DNA from: Scilla litardierei
Taxonomy: Eukaryota; Streptophyta; Magnoliopsida; Asparagales; Asparagaceae
Direction: 5' to 3'
Assembly: GCA_030789695.1 (NCBI GenBank)
Contig: CM061132.1
Coordinates: 149,428,597 to 149,492,596 of the forward strand
Length of the DNA: 64,000 nt
Shown: in pieces, positions 23,201 through 34,872 of the stretch
Layout: each line of letters begins with the position of its first letter
Position numbering within the stretch: position 1 is the stretch's first letter
The notes under the pieces: generated by a model
The model's input: the letters and a program-made list of their open reading frames with translations, nothing else
Databases searched by the model: none
Told to the model about the DNA's origin: nothing
Made by a program: the position numbers and the translations under genes

Positions 23201-23574
23201 CTGGATCTTCAATATGGCCCTGATATTGGGCTTTGTATTGAAAAAATCGTACGCGTTTATTGTCTACTAATCATTTATGAGAGCAGTTTCAAAAGATGAA
23301 ACGTATAGGCACATGTATATTCAGATAGACATATTCATTTATTGTCTAAAAATTTTTCATTCAAAACAGATTGCGTAATATAACAGCTCTCATAATATGA
23401 AATGTTCTAAACAATTTGCTAAGATAAAAGTAAAGGCTAATCAAGCATGTCATCATTTTCGAAGTTGTCAGCTGAAAACTTTACTGGAGCATCAGAGGTT
23501 ATCAGGTTTGTTTCAGCTTTATTTTTATTGTTCTCTTTATACAAATCCTGGAGATGCTGCGGAGTTCGGCACAC

Positions 23575-24322
23575 TCAGGACCAGTGGCCTTTTATGCCAC
23601 AATTATGGCACTGGTCTTCCCATTCCCTCTTGGGTGGGGGTGCATAATTTTTGTCATTTCTGTGCCACGTGAACTTCCGCTTACTTTCATTATTTCGCTG
23701 CTGCTGTACATGGCCCTTGGCATTTTTCTGTTGACCCCCTTCTGTGGTCTTTCTTTTTCTTTTATTATCTCTCTTCCTTTTGAAGGAAGAGGAATAGTGA
23801 GCTTCTGTTAGGTGGGCAGTGCCGGGAGGGCGCATATTGTGAGTGGCGAGAAGAAGCTCTCTGTTTTGCTCGGCCATGAGTAAACATGACAGCAGCTCAG
23901 AATACTTGGTGAACTTGCGTTCACGGTATTGCTGCATGAGTGTCGCATCTTTTTCATGGAAGGACGTATACGTCTTTTCCAGCATGCGATTTTCTGAGAC
24001 TTTCTCACCACACAACTTCAGGCGTGAGGTGATGCTAAAAAGTGCTGAGTTGTACTCAGCAATGGACTTAAAGTCCTGCAGTCTCAGGGTCTCCCACTCG
24101 TATCGTGCCCTTGGGAGTATAACATCTTTCTGATGTTTATACCTGTCCTCAAGGGCAGTCCATAGCTCAAGTGGATCTTCGACCGTAAGGTATTCAGCCT
24201 TTAAGGTCTTGTCCACATGGCGGCGAATATAGATGGCTTACGCCTTCTCTATATCGCTAACATTTTCTTTTTCAGTCATAGCAGCGATGAGGGACTTTGC
24301 CCACATGTGAAACTTTACATCT
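23575..24322 (-). pseudogene. Copia gag (UBN2-type), interrupted by an LTR
   Basis: A 213-residue minus-strand frame starts MDKTLKAEYLTVEDPLELWT and has the gag-polypeptide (UBN2) pattern, including LRLQDFKSIAEYNSALFSIT and YRERKFTKYSELLSCLLMAE. It ends with a CCHC zinc knuckle starting CHNCGIKGHW. Upstream to 24322 the frame continues with conserved residues but one stop (near 24240). The N-terminus is cut by the LTR inserted at 24323, and the missing part is not found on the far side, so it was deleted. Confidence 0.9.
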
Positions 24323-24612
24323 TGTAACGACTGGTTTTCATGTATCTGGATTTATTATATTATATTAAATGTTTTGGTGGATTTTCGCCTCATGTGTGGT
24401 TTTCGTCCCCGTAGCTTTCATTTTCGATCGTTTCGTCGTATTTTCTTAGCTTCTTCTGTTGATCGTCGATTTCAGAGTAAGTCATTCGTGACGGGCTTGA
24501 TATCAGTCATATCTTGTTATTAGATCAAGCCTAGGAGTCTTAGGAATCGATCCCGGAGCTTCGCGCTCCATTTCGGAACTTTTGGTGCTCATTAGCCGGT
24601 GTAAGAAGGGGC

Positions 24613-25008
24613 ACCGACCGACTAGATGACGATCCAGTCGGTCGGAAAACCTTCTTGAACTGACTAGTTGGCTTTATAAATTTCTCAGGAGTTACTGTTT
24701 ATCGTTAGTCGGTCTAAGAACGTTGGTTGACCGACTAGGTTGCAAACTAGTCGGTCGGCAATGCCTCTTTAACCGACTAGCTCTATGATCATTTTGACAC
24801 CAAGTACTATTCATTCTTAGTCGGTCTAAGAACGTTCATCGACCGACTAGATTCGAAACTAGTCGGTCATTAGTTGTTCTTTGACCGACTAACTCTAAAT
24901 CCTATTTTTGTACAGGAGTTACTGTTTGGACTTAGTCGGTCTGCGTTGGTCAACTGACCGACTAGTTCCCAAACTAGTCGGTCAGTGGTTGTTCTCTGAC
25001 CGACTAAT
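24613..25008. promoter_or_regulatory. Array of about 15 ACCGAC words in the truncated LTR
   Basis: The organisation is the same as at 19706-20105, about 15 ACCGAC/GTCGGT cores in alternating orientation. It ends about 45 bp upstream of a TATA-like box. Because this copy and the solo LTR keep the words while the spacers vary, the words may have been under selection in the family; two copies alone do not prove it. Confidence 0.6.
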
Positions 25009-25050
25009 CAGTGTCGAAACCCTAATTTCTGGGCAGCCGCCATCCCTTCA

Positions 25051-25058
25051 TATTTAAA
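25051..25058 (+). promoter_or_regulatory. TATA-like box of the truncated LTR
   Basis: TATTTAAA followed by a C-rich start region lies just downstream of the ACCGAC array. In the sister LTR the corresponding place (about 20147) reads ctattgaaac, so the box is damaged there. Confidence 0.5.
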
Positions 25059-26227
25059 CCCCTCCCAAACGTTTTCTTCTTCATCTTCTTCAACTTTAAA
25101 CCTAATTTCTCCCCCATTGAACCCCCTACTACCTCAAACCCTTATTCCTTCATCCCAAGCCCAAAATCCATCATCCAAACCCTCACTTAACACATTCTAC
25201 CTCTCATCTTCCTCAAAATCTCATCAAACCCCCAAAATCCACATCAAACCCCATTTCTCCATATTTTCCCCATCCATTCCAGATCTGAACCCTAGGTTCC
25301 CCGGAGCGTTTCTTCCGTTGCCGAGGTTGCTCGGCATCGTTCATCCGCTTCTTCACGGTAATGAATCGATCTCTTAATGTTTTCATAACCCATTGTGTTT
25401 TTGTGAAACCCTAATGAGATGAATGTTGTTTTGATGATTGTTTCTCCATAACAGCGACTTCCCCGTAGATTAGCGTCCGTGGGACGAACCTTCGTGATCG
25501 TCATCCTCGGTTCTAGGCAAGTGAAACTTTCCACTTAGGGTTTGGGCCATGTCTTAGGCCATTTGCTTGTTGTAGGCGTAAAAGAGACTAGGCGACGAAA
25601 TGATACTCGCCTAGGCGCAAATTTAGGAACTAGCTTGACAACGAAGCTAGATCCGACATTTATCATGTTGCACAATTACCATGTCATGTTTAATTTCCAT
25701 TAACGGTACACACACTACTTGTCATGTCATTGCATTCTTTAAGTGTTTCCGTGATTGCGTAGCTCCGCTACATCTCGTGAAATGATTGAGGCTAGGTGCA
25801 CCCCTACGCCAAATGCTTATGAATCGTGAATTGGAATGCGAGCTCCTGTGCGGGGCAACCCTGGCTCATTTACTGAGCTCGTGTGCAGGGACCCTGGCTC
25901 GTTCACATGTGGGTATTGGGGGTAAGAGTTAAGCGGCCAATCAACTGGGAGTCTGCCCGATCAGCAACTGCAGTGGTAAGGCATAAACTCTGGGTTTTGG
26001 GGTAGTGTTAAGTGGCCACTCAGCGTGAATGCCAACCGTTCAGCTGTAAGGCGTAAACATCTACAAACAACTTGAAACGTGACTAGTGAAAAGATTGAGA
26101 TTGTTAGTAGCTTGGCTACTCTTGACTTGTCCCGATAATTGTTCTCTTGTACTTATTGTTTCACCATGTCTTGCTTGTGCACTCATGTTATAACTACCAT
26201 GTTATGCATAATATAACTGCTAGGTTG

Positions 26228-26339
26228 TTAGTTTGCCTTACATTCAGTTTCCTTGCCCAAGTCTTTTAGACTTGCTGACATGTGCCCCTTTACTCTTACT
26301 AATTAGTTTGCCTTACATTCAGTTTCCTTGCCCAAGTAG
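26228..26339. repeat. 35-bp direct duplication at a recombination junction
   Basis: The sequence ttagtttgccttacattcag and the following 15 bases occur at 26228-26262 and again at 26305-26339. The second copy sits between the truncated plus-strand LTR and the truncated minus-strand LTR, and marks where material was lost. Confidence 0.85.
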
Positions 26340-27742
26340 TTTACCTAATACCACTTACTAATTTGACCAAGGGTAGAAAGTAACATGGTATAACTTATAT
26401 TAGTTCTTACCACTATTTAAAATAACCTTATCCTTGACTATCTCTCCTTCACACTTATTAAAACTTTATCTTGTACATGTACTAGGCTGACACAACCTCA
26501 ATTACTCTCTTTATTTCATCTCATAGCTGACATATACTTCTCTCTCTGTCTCTTCCTCTCCTCTTCATTCTGTTTTTGCTTTTCTTTTTTTTTTCTTCCA
26601 AACGTTGCAGGCACAGGGAAGCTCGCACAAAAAGCAAAGGGGAGGGTTTACCGCGCGGGAGGGGGAGAGGTGGCCGGCGACACGGGCGGACGGCGGCGCG
26701 CGGTGCACGGCGGGGTGGCCCTCCGGCGGCTGCAGGGCGGCGCACTCCGGCGGCCTGGCGACGGCGGGCGGCTGGGCAGCGCGCGCGGGCACGGCGACGA
26801 CGGGCGGCATTGGTGGCGGCCCAGGCGTTCTCCGGCGGCGCAATCCGGCGGTGGCGGGCGGTTGTTGGCCGGCGGCGCTCGCGGGGAGAGGGTGATGCGG
26901 CCAATGGAAGAGGGAGGAGGAAGGATAAGGTTGAGAGAGATCTAAAATGGGTTGATTTTGAATCTGAAGTTTTAATTTCAGATTGGGTTTGTTTAGATTT
27001 CAACTTCAGATCTGAATTTTTGTTTCTCCCCTCTTGATTTCTGGTTTTGATGAAGTTGGTGGAGGATTTGATTTGGGAAGAATTTGGGTTTGATTGTTTC
27101 TGGTTTGAGGGAAGAATTTGGGTTTCTGGTTTGAATGTTTGTTGAAGGTTGAATTTGGATTTGGTGTTTTGGTTGGCTGATTTGTATAGTTTGGTTTGGA
27201 TTTTTGCTTGCATCTGGTTTGTTTTGTTTGCAGGGGAAGAGGAAGATTGCAGGGAAGGAGGAGGAAGACGATGGTGGTTTTTGCCATGTCGGTGTTGTTG
27301 TAACTGTTATAGAAATGGTGAGTGGACATCAGTTGAAGGAGGTTAGCTGGCTGTGGGGGCGGAACTTGATGTGCATGTTGTATCTCACCCACCCAAACGG
27401 TGGAAGTCAATAGGGTAGGTTAGGTTAAACAATGATTAGGGTTAAAATTAATTAGTGATTAACTTCTAATTGAAGTAATTAAGTAGTTTAAGTAAAATGT
27501 AAGAATAAATAAAGTTATTAGTGGAAGTTGAAGGTGATTAGCAATTTGTAATTAGCAAGATAATTAAATTAAGGTAATTTGTTAAAATGGATAGTCGATA
27601 ATTTATGATACGGTAAAACTAAGAACGGATACGCGCTCGCGTTGACGCACAACATATATCTCGCGCAGAAAACATCCGGATGGTCAAAACGAAAATACGG
27701 GGCACGCACAAATAATACGTCTAGCAGATACCGGCCGTTACA
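26340..27742 (-). repeat. 3' LTR (truncated) of the reversed non-autonomous element
   Basis: It matches 32677-34077 at about 99 percent (I counted about a dozen substitutions in 1.4 kb). On the minus strand it starts TGTAACGGCCGG at 27742; its distal 1.7 kb is missing at the 26340 junction. A 300-bp GC-rich patch (about 26650-26900) that reads as Pro/Arg-rich in several frames belongs to the LTR and is not a gene. Confidence 0.9.
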
Positions 27743-27757
27743 CTCTACCCACCTCAA
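27743..27757 (-). other. Polypurine tract of the reversed element
   Basis: The minus strand reads GAGGTGGGTAGAG immediately before the LTR start TGTAACGG. Confidence 0.75.
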
Positions 27758-30700
27758 GAAAAATTCCGTCCTCGGAATTCTTATCTTCTAAAGAGCAGGG
27801 AACAATTAGGAATATTGCTCTTGTATTACTACGAGGTAAATTATGACCTGAATACTTCGAGGCAAAGAAATGAAATTGGTTAGGAATGACACAAGTGATG
27901 TGATTAAGATTGAGTTTCAAAAAGAGGTTCGGATGACTAAGCATCGTCGATGGCCTTAACCGTCATTAGGCAAAAATAGCTAACGACGGCTACTAGCGTT
28001 GTGCAGGGACAATGGTGAGAAAATAATAAAATATTCTCAAATGCAGCCCCAATGCTCTAACACCCTGGTGTTTAAACCTATATCCTCAAATAAGTGTTCC
28101 TAAAATAAATCATTGCTTCTCGTCTTGTCACTGACTAAATATATTCTGAACTCAAATAATATTCTGAACTCAAATACATGTCCAATACTTTCCTTTTCTT
28201 GTTGACTTCTATTTCATAATTCTTGCCTTAAACAATTAACACTTTAAACAAGGCAACCTCGGAAGGGAAAATATCAACTATCCTCAACCAATACTTCTTA
28301 CAAATTCTCTCAATCTTTCGCTCATCATTGCTATTAAGGCAGTAACATCGTCTTGGGGAATCTTTAATGTATGATATCCTTTATACTCAAGTTCTCCAAA
28401 AAGCTGTACATTCTCATAGGTTGTCCCATCTGTAGTGTATTATCCCTTGCACATCGTATAACCTAACTTGTAGTACTATAATTGTGACATCCACAATTTC
28501 AATATTAATCTTATTCTTATATTAATCCATTGATATAATGGTGCTATACCAATTACTAACATAAGATGACAAGTACAAATACGCCTAGTAGCCATCATCG
28601 TCTAGCATCAACATTTATCAGACTCCCAACTCATTCTTCATCGTGACAACTCATAAGTTTAAACACCAAATTAACAAATTATTAAATCACATCTCATCAT
28701 TTCTTAAAGAATCTTATCCCAAGCAACTTAGATCAATTTACGTATCAACATATCATATTATTACTGATGTCTCCCTCACTTTACCTATATGATGAAATCT
28801 TGTTACTTCAAATATTCTTCATCGTCATCATAAGTCATGTAAAATCTATAAAGTTATTCTCAGCTGCTACTAATACGAATTCCAAATCTGTAATATACAC
28901 GTCTTCTTGTGCACCGCTCATCGTATGGAATCCTATTGAAGCCATAATGAATGTGTATAGATCAAATGTGAAATATAATTCCTGAACACATCATTCTATC
29001 TCTCTTCTTGTAATTGTATTATTCTAAGTTCTTGGTGTTCATATCAACTAACTTACCTCATCTCTAATCAATCCCATCCGTAAATATAATCTCCTAATAA
29101 TAATTATTATATCTAACATCCTATCAACATAATGCATAACAAAATTCAACACTGTTGATGATAGAAATAAAGGAAAAAGGATAACATTTTTCTTTAAAAA
29201 AAGTTATAATGCAAATTTAAAACTAATCTCGCTAAAGTGGTGATAAACGAGGTAGTGTAGGATACCGAGTTGTATGATGTAATAAATTAAGTTTACGACG
29301 AATGGTTTCAGGTGAGGCAATGGTATGGAGTTAGCTTGATCAAACAAAATCTTACAGGTGCAAAAGTAAAGTAAGAACAGACATACATATACGAGCGAAA
29401 AGTAAAGTACTGGTGGCTGCTCAAGTGTGGTAAGTAAAATGCGTGTAATGTAAAGGTGACTGTGCAATGCAAAAGTAATGGCGGTGACAAGGTAGATGGT
29501 AGCAACAATGTTTTAACCAACAGGTAATGTAATGACAATAGTAAGACAACCAGGTAGACTCAGTAATACTGAAAGGACAAGTAATGAGCGAGTGTGAGGA
29601 AAACAAATGTCACTTGACTATCCAATAGTGCAAGGTGGTCTAATAATAAGAAGTCTAGCTTAGCTTCCAAACCAGCCAGGCAATCAGGGCTTGAAGGCAC
29701 AAGTCACTTCTATGACCGCAGTACAAGTTCATTGGTTGACCAACCCCCTTCCCATTCCTTTCTAGACACTGATCCAGTAGTAATTTAAGATCGCTTATTA
29801 TTATACCGTTCTATCACGTTCGAGTAGTCTCGACTTAGTCGGTGAAACTGTGGTATCAAATCAGTAGTCGTGACAAGAGTTAGCTTGATCAGATGGCACA
29901 GAGACGGTTATAAATGATGAAATGGGAGGATGGTGGGTATGTGTAAAAATGTGACAATATCCCAATAACGTATATAAGGACAGTGAGTGGGTGGTATGAG
30001 TTAAAATAGTAGATAAGTAATAGACGAAAGAATCATGGGTGTAGTACTTGTTTCGTAAATGGAGATAGATTTTTTTTAACGAATTTTTTTTTAAAGTATA
30101 AATATGATGAATACAGAACTAATATAATGAAATAGTTGAAGTTTTATTCAACATAAAAAGTATTTAAAATTGGTGTATGGTCGGTTGTTTTGAACTCTGT
30201 TGTAGTATAGTAAGAAGTAAATGCCATACGTAATCATGATTCAAGTCCTTGCGGTCCAGCGGACACGGTCAGGGAAGTGACTAAGCCAGGATCACTTACC
30301 CCAAGTCTAGCAAGGGTGATCCAACAAATTTAGCCAAGTACATTGACCGGATCATGGTCCATTGAAGGAAGTTTATCATTTATATGTGTGCTATTTACGA
30401 AAGAGTTTTAGAAATAAATATCTCCATATGTAGAAAGTAAAATAGGATGGTATAGATTTGAAATCATTAAAATTTTAGCGACCAAAAATTTTCAGCGAAG
30501 GAAACTCAAAATAAAAGAATAATTTTAAGTCAGTGGAAAAAATGTGAGGCCTATGTAAAAGATTTTTAAATAAGTTAAACTGGGTGAGAAATTTCGTAAA
30601 AGAGATATCGACAGTAGAATCAGTATAGTAATATGGGCGATTCAAAAGGAGAATGACGGCTGCCAGGAAGATCACGTAGGTCGAAAGTAAGGATTAGAAT

Positions 30701-30986
30701 AAGATAAGCAAATGTGAGCACGGTGGGAAGTGACTTATGGAAAGGCTACGATAGATTTGTAAAGTCAAAAAGTGGAACGTGAAATGAAAGGAGATTAAAA
30801 AAACAAGGATATACTGATTTGGTTGGCTAAGGGTCAGGAATCTTAGGACTGGAATCTTCTAAAGAAGTTGATCGGAGTAGAAAATTCTAGGGAAAGTGTT
30901 GTTTGAAAATCGAGATTGTAATATTATCTATGCTGTTTTAAAGTATTTTGCATGAGCATTGACTTGCATGGGCCACCACTAAAACC
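27743..30986 (-). mobile_element. Internal region of a non-autonomous (LARD-like) LTR element
   Basis: The 3.2 kb between the two LTRs has no gag or pol domain. The only protein trace is at the PPT end, where a minus-strand frame ends DKNSEDGIFLEVGRV, like the C-terminus of gypsy pol. This suggests derivation from a gypsy parent with the coding part replaced or lost. No clear tRNA-type primer site follows the LTR at 30986 on the minus strand. Long LTRs with a non-coding interior define large retrotransposon derivatives (LARDs). Confidence 0.7.
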
Positions 30987-33900
30987 TGTCACGCCCCGCT
31001 TCCCATTAGGCTTGGGAGCGAGGACGCGAACGGGCTCGCTTGTGCAAGTAAGGAGGAGGTACTTTTGCTTTTCTTCCCTCCTTGACTTAACACAATAAGC
31101 GTCTGTGTGAAAACTGCAGGTTCTTGCTTTGCATTACTCAAAACAACACAGATAAGTAAAACCATTATTACAATCTCAAATGTCTCAACGGAATTACAAC
31201 GATGCAGGAATAGAAAAGAGAGGGTCTTATGACCCGTACAACAAATGAGTGAATTACAATGACGGTTCACTAGTCAACGATCCTTGGCCTACTGGTTCTG
31301 CTATCGCAACTAGTCCTCCTGGTGCTATGGCTCGGGATCTGACATACATCCAAAAACATGAATGTATGTCAGCAAGGGTCTGCAAGTAGAGTTAGAACCC
31401 AAGGCAAGATATACAAATTTACACTGAATTTAAGAAGCAATTATGAATTAAACGAGATAGCAAAGAAAGTTTAAGCATGCTGATTTTAAAGCTGATTTTA
31501 AAGTAAATACATACTATCATGCAGTTCTAAACAATCTGACAAGTAAAGTAAAGCATGGTCAATTTCACTGAGATAACAATTTCACTTTGCAAGTTTCAAG
31601 TTAGCATTTCACGATAGTTAGCATGTCATGTCTATAATAGGGTTCTCGCCTTTAGGACGTGATGAGTGAGTCGTTCTTCTCACGGGGGCTTACCGTGATT
31701 GGCGCTAACCCACCGCATACGGGTGGTGCCCTTGAAGAGAGTACCCGTTCATACGCCTAGTAGCCGCTCAACCCTTACCCCACCCAAGATTTGTGCCGGA
31801 ACACGAGCCAGCCTAATTCACGATTTACAAGCACGAATTTGTCAACTCACATGACATCACGAAAATCACGATTTCGCCTTCGAGGCGCACGATTTCACGA
31901 TGTCTCAAGCTAGTTAATTATTTCAAGGCATGCAGCAATTTTCACGTTACAAGAGTATCGAAACAACATTTATATTAATTTAGCAGAAAAGGTGAGCATG
32001 CGACTTTAACAAAAACGAATAGAAAGTTAAATTTTCTTGTAAGACCAAAAGAACATCCAACTTCAAAAATACACTATAAATTGTATACTTGCCTGATTTC
32101 GGTGATTTTGGTGACGTTGGGTACGTCCCGACGGGTACTTCGTTACGGTGATAGTGGTTTTCTGTTTTAGTTGAACAAATCAATGGATTAGACATTTAGT
32201 GAAACATCCATACTATTAAATTAATCTCTAAAGTGGGGTCGCCTAATTTTATCGGGTTCCTGGCTAGGGTGACGTTTATAGGGGGTATTACTGACATGGT
32301 AAACCTTATTTTATACTGGTATTATCACCCTATCATTTTTTATACAAACTAACACGCTGAAATTCAATAATCGAACAAATTAAAATTTAACAATAACAAC
32401 CCATTAATCGTTACTAACATGTTGAATTTGATACTAATAAGTTACTAACGCCAATTTAATACTAACTTTAATATAAGTAAATTACAAAGTTAACATCCTA
32501 TTTAATAGTCCACCAACTACACACTTACCCTAACAAATTTTTAATACAATTTCTCTTCAAGGGTTATCATGTTAACATTAGTTAATTATACTATCATGCT
32601 CAAATTGTCACTAACAAGCTAATACCAAATTTAATACTAACAATAACTTAACCCTACTTAATATTAGAATTAAACTACTACCTAATACCACTTACTAATT
32701 TGACCAAGGGTAGAAAGTAACATGGTATAAATTATATTAGTTCTTAACACTATTTAAAATAACCTTATCCTTGACTCTCTCTCCTTCACACTTATTAAAA
32801 CTTTATCTTGTACATGTACTAGGCTGACACAACCTCAATTACTCTCTTTATTTCATCTCATAGCTGCCCTATACTTCTCTCTCTGTCTCTTCCTCTCCTC
32901 TTCATTCTGTTTTTGCTTTTCTTTTTTTTTCTTCCAAACGTTGCAGGCACAGGGAAGCTCACACAAAAAGCAAAGGGGAGGGTTTACCACGCGGGAGGGG
33001 GAGAGGTGGCCGGCGACACGGGCGGACGGCGGCGCGCGGTGCACGGCGGGGTGGCCCTCCGGCGGCTGCAGGGCGGCGCACTCCGGCGGCCTGGCGACGG
33101 CGGGCGGCTGGGCAGCGCGCGCGGGCACGGCGACGACGGGCGGCATTGGTGGCGGCCCAGGCGTTCTCCGGCGGCGCAATCCGACGGTGGCGGGCGGTTG
33201 TTGGCCGGCGGCGCTCGCGGGGAGAGGGTGATGCGGCCAATGGAAGAGGGAGGAGGAAGGATAAGGTTGAGAGAGATCTGAAATGGGTTGATTTTGAATC
33301 TGAAGTTTTAATTTCAGATTGGGTTTGTTTAGATTTCAACTTCAGATCTGAATTTTTGTTTCTCCCCTCTTGATTTCTGGTTTTGATGAAGTTGGTGGAG
33401 GATTTGATTTGGGAAGAATTTGGGTTTGATTGTTTCTGGTTTGAGGGAAGAATTTGAGTTTCTGGTTTGAATGTTTGTTGAAGGCTGAATTTGGATTTGG
33501 TGTTTTGGTTGGCTGATTTGTATAGTTTGGTTTGGATTTTTGCTTGCATCTGGTTTGTTTTGTTTGCAGGGGAAGAGGAAGATTGCAGGGAAGGAGGAGG
33601 AAGACGATGGTGGTTTTTGCCATGTCGGTGTTGTTGTAACTGTTATAGAAATGGTGAGTGGACATCAGTTGAAGGAGGTTAGCTGGCTGTGGGGGCGGAA
33701 CTTGATGTGCATGTTGTATCTCACCCACCCAAACGGTGGAAGTCAATAGGGTAGGTTAGGTTAAACAATGATTAGGGTTAAAATTAATTAGTGATTAACT
33801 TCTAATTGAAGTAATTAAGTAGTTTAAGTAAAATGTAAGAATAAATAAAGTTATTAGTGGAAGTTGAAGGTGATTAGCAATTTGTAATTAGCAAGATAAT

Positions 33901-34077
33901 TAAATTAAGGTAATTTGTTAAAATGGATAGTCGATAATTTATGATACGGTAAAACTAAGAACGGATACGCGCTCGCGTTGACGCACAACATATATCTCGC
34001 GCAGAAAACATCCGGATGGCCAAAACGAAAATACGGGCACGCACAAATAATACGTCTAGCAGATACCGGCCGTTACA
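30987..34077 (-). repeat. 5' LTR (3091 bp) of the reversed element
   Basis: On the plus strand it starts TGTCACGCCCCGC (30987) and ends GGCCGTTACA (34077); on the minus strand that is TGTAACGGCC...GGGGCGTGACA. Its right 1.4 kb is the copy found at 26340-27742. The flanks AAACC and CGGCC differ, as expected for one LTR of a two-LTR element and not a solo LTR. The termini resemble the other TGTAAC...ATGACA LTRs here. Confidence 0.9.
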
Positions 34078-34139
34078 CGGCCTGTGGGCTTCAGGCCCAT
34101 AGGCTTTCTGTTTTTTTCTCTCTCTGGTTAGGGTTTGAT

Positions 34140-34214
34140 GGGGGGGCGGCGCCGCCGCCACCCCCCCCTGCAGGGGGGAGCGGCGGGGGCCGCCGCCCCC
34201 TGCAGGGGGTGCGG

Positions 34215-34246
<32 letters not shown>

Positions 34247-34330
34247 CGGCGGCGGGGGCCGCCCCCCTGCAGGGGGGCGCGTCCGGCCCTCGGACGCCCC
34301 CCCTGCGGGGGGGGGGGGGGGGAGCGGCCA
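34140..34330. repeat. GC-rich palindromic tract with a 31-base G run
   Basis: Repeats of the form C(n)TGCAG(n) alternate with GGCGGCGG blocks. A continuous run of 31 G lies at 34216-34246 and another of about 15 near 34306. Such runs can form G-quadruplexes; the run length may also be affected by sequencing or assembly. Confidence 0.85.
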
Positions 34331-34702
34331 GGGGGGTCCGTCGAGGTTGGGGGGGGTTTCCGGTGACGGCTAGCCTCCGGAGGGTTCAAAAATTAGGGTT
34401 TTGATCCTAAAAATTGGGTTTTTGGGATGAACGGTCCGTCGTTTTCAAGGCGACAAATAATCCCCATATCGATCTTGCGAGATCTAGGGGAGGGGTAATC
34501 ATACGTATGATTAAAAATATCGTTTTTAGTGTTTTTATCTCTATATCCGTCCTCCGGATATAGCGATGGTTGCTCGAAGCCCTACGCGGATGACGACGCT
34601 CGATGGAGGAAGCCTTGCACCGCGCTCGTGGATCTCCCGTCTAGCCTTCGCCTTCGCCTTCGCAACGAACGGAGAAAATTTTGTGGAAAATAAAATTTTT
34701 AG

Positions 34703-34718
34703 AGTCGTGCTGATAACG
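34703..34718 (-). other. Copia primer-binding-site region
   Basis: Directly after the LTR end the minus strand reads CGTTATCAGCACGAC. It is a variant of the TGGTATCAGAGC-type initiator-Met primer site and is a form seen in many plant copia elements. Confidence 0.5.
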
Positions 34719-34867
34719 TGTTATGAATCAACTACTGGGGGAGGATCCCCCAGCTCTTTATTTATAGGCAATTGGGGGAATACAAATATGGGCTTACAAT
34801 GATATGGGCCTATTTCTAGGATAGCCCAGAATCTCACCCAACTACGGTTAAATAACAGTTCACAACA
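34719..34867 (-). repeat. Copia 5' LTR (149 bp)
   Basis: TG...CA ends match 17074-17221. A minus-strand TATA box (TATAAATA, about 34757-34766) is present. The TSD TTTAG follows at 34868-34872. Confidence 0.93.
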
Positions 34868-34872
34868 TTTAG

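Larger units (their letters stand above)
24323..26304 (+). mobile_element. Truncated LTR, sister of the solo LTR at 19401
   Basis: It begins TGTAACGACTGG at 24323 and follows 19401-21396 throughout, then stops at 'ccctttactctt' without the last ~466 bases. The 5 bases before it are CATCT; no right TSD survives. It contains the same ACCGAC array and a better preserved TATA-like box (25051). Confidence 0.9.
34078..34718 (-). other. Copia 5' leader
   Basis: This is the copia sequence between the nested element and the 5' LTR. In minus orientation it is a long untranslated leader. It contains the GC-rich tract (34140-34330) and ends at the PBS region. The gag start codon is missing, removed with the deletion around the nested elements. 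Confidence 0.75.
17069..34872 (-). mobile_element. Ty1/copia retrotransposon, swollen by nested insertions
   Basis: The outer LTRs (17074-17221 and 34719-34867) are flanked by identical TSDs TTTAG (17069-17073, 34868-34872). Reading the minus strand from the right, the order is 5' LTR, PBS region, long GC-rich leader, gag, protease/pre-integrase, integrase, RT, RNase H, polypurine tract and 3' LTR: the copia order. The two LTRs differ at about 9 of 148 bases, so it is not recent. Three later elements lie inside it. All coding parts carry stops or frameshifts. Confidence 0.93.

Noticed and set aside
26521..27213. Long open frames on both strands over the GC-rich patch (also at 32853-33549)
   Set aside because: The same sequence occurs in both LTRs of the reversed element, frames exist on both strands, and the proteins are low-complexity Arg/Pro/Ala; they follow from base composition.
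30987..34077. Independent solo LTR
   Set aside because: The 5-bp flanks differ (AAACC and CGGCC), and the left flank leads into an interior that ends at a polypurine tract and a matching LTR copy.
33955..34389. Pro-rich protein over the poly-G tract
   Set aside because: It is a side effect of the G run and CCCC blocks in the copia leader.
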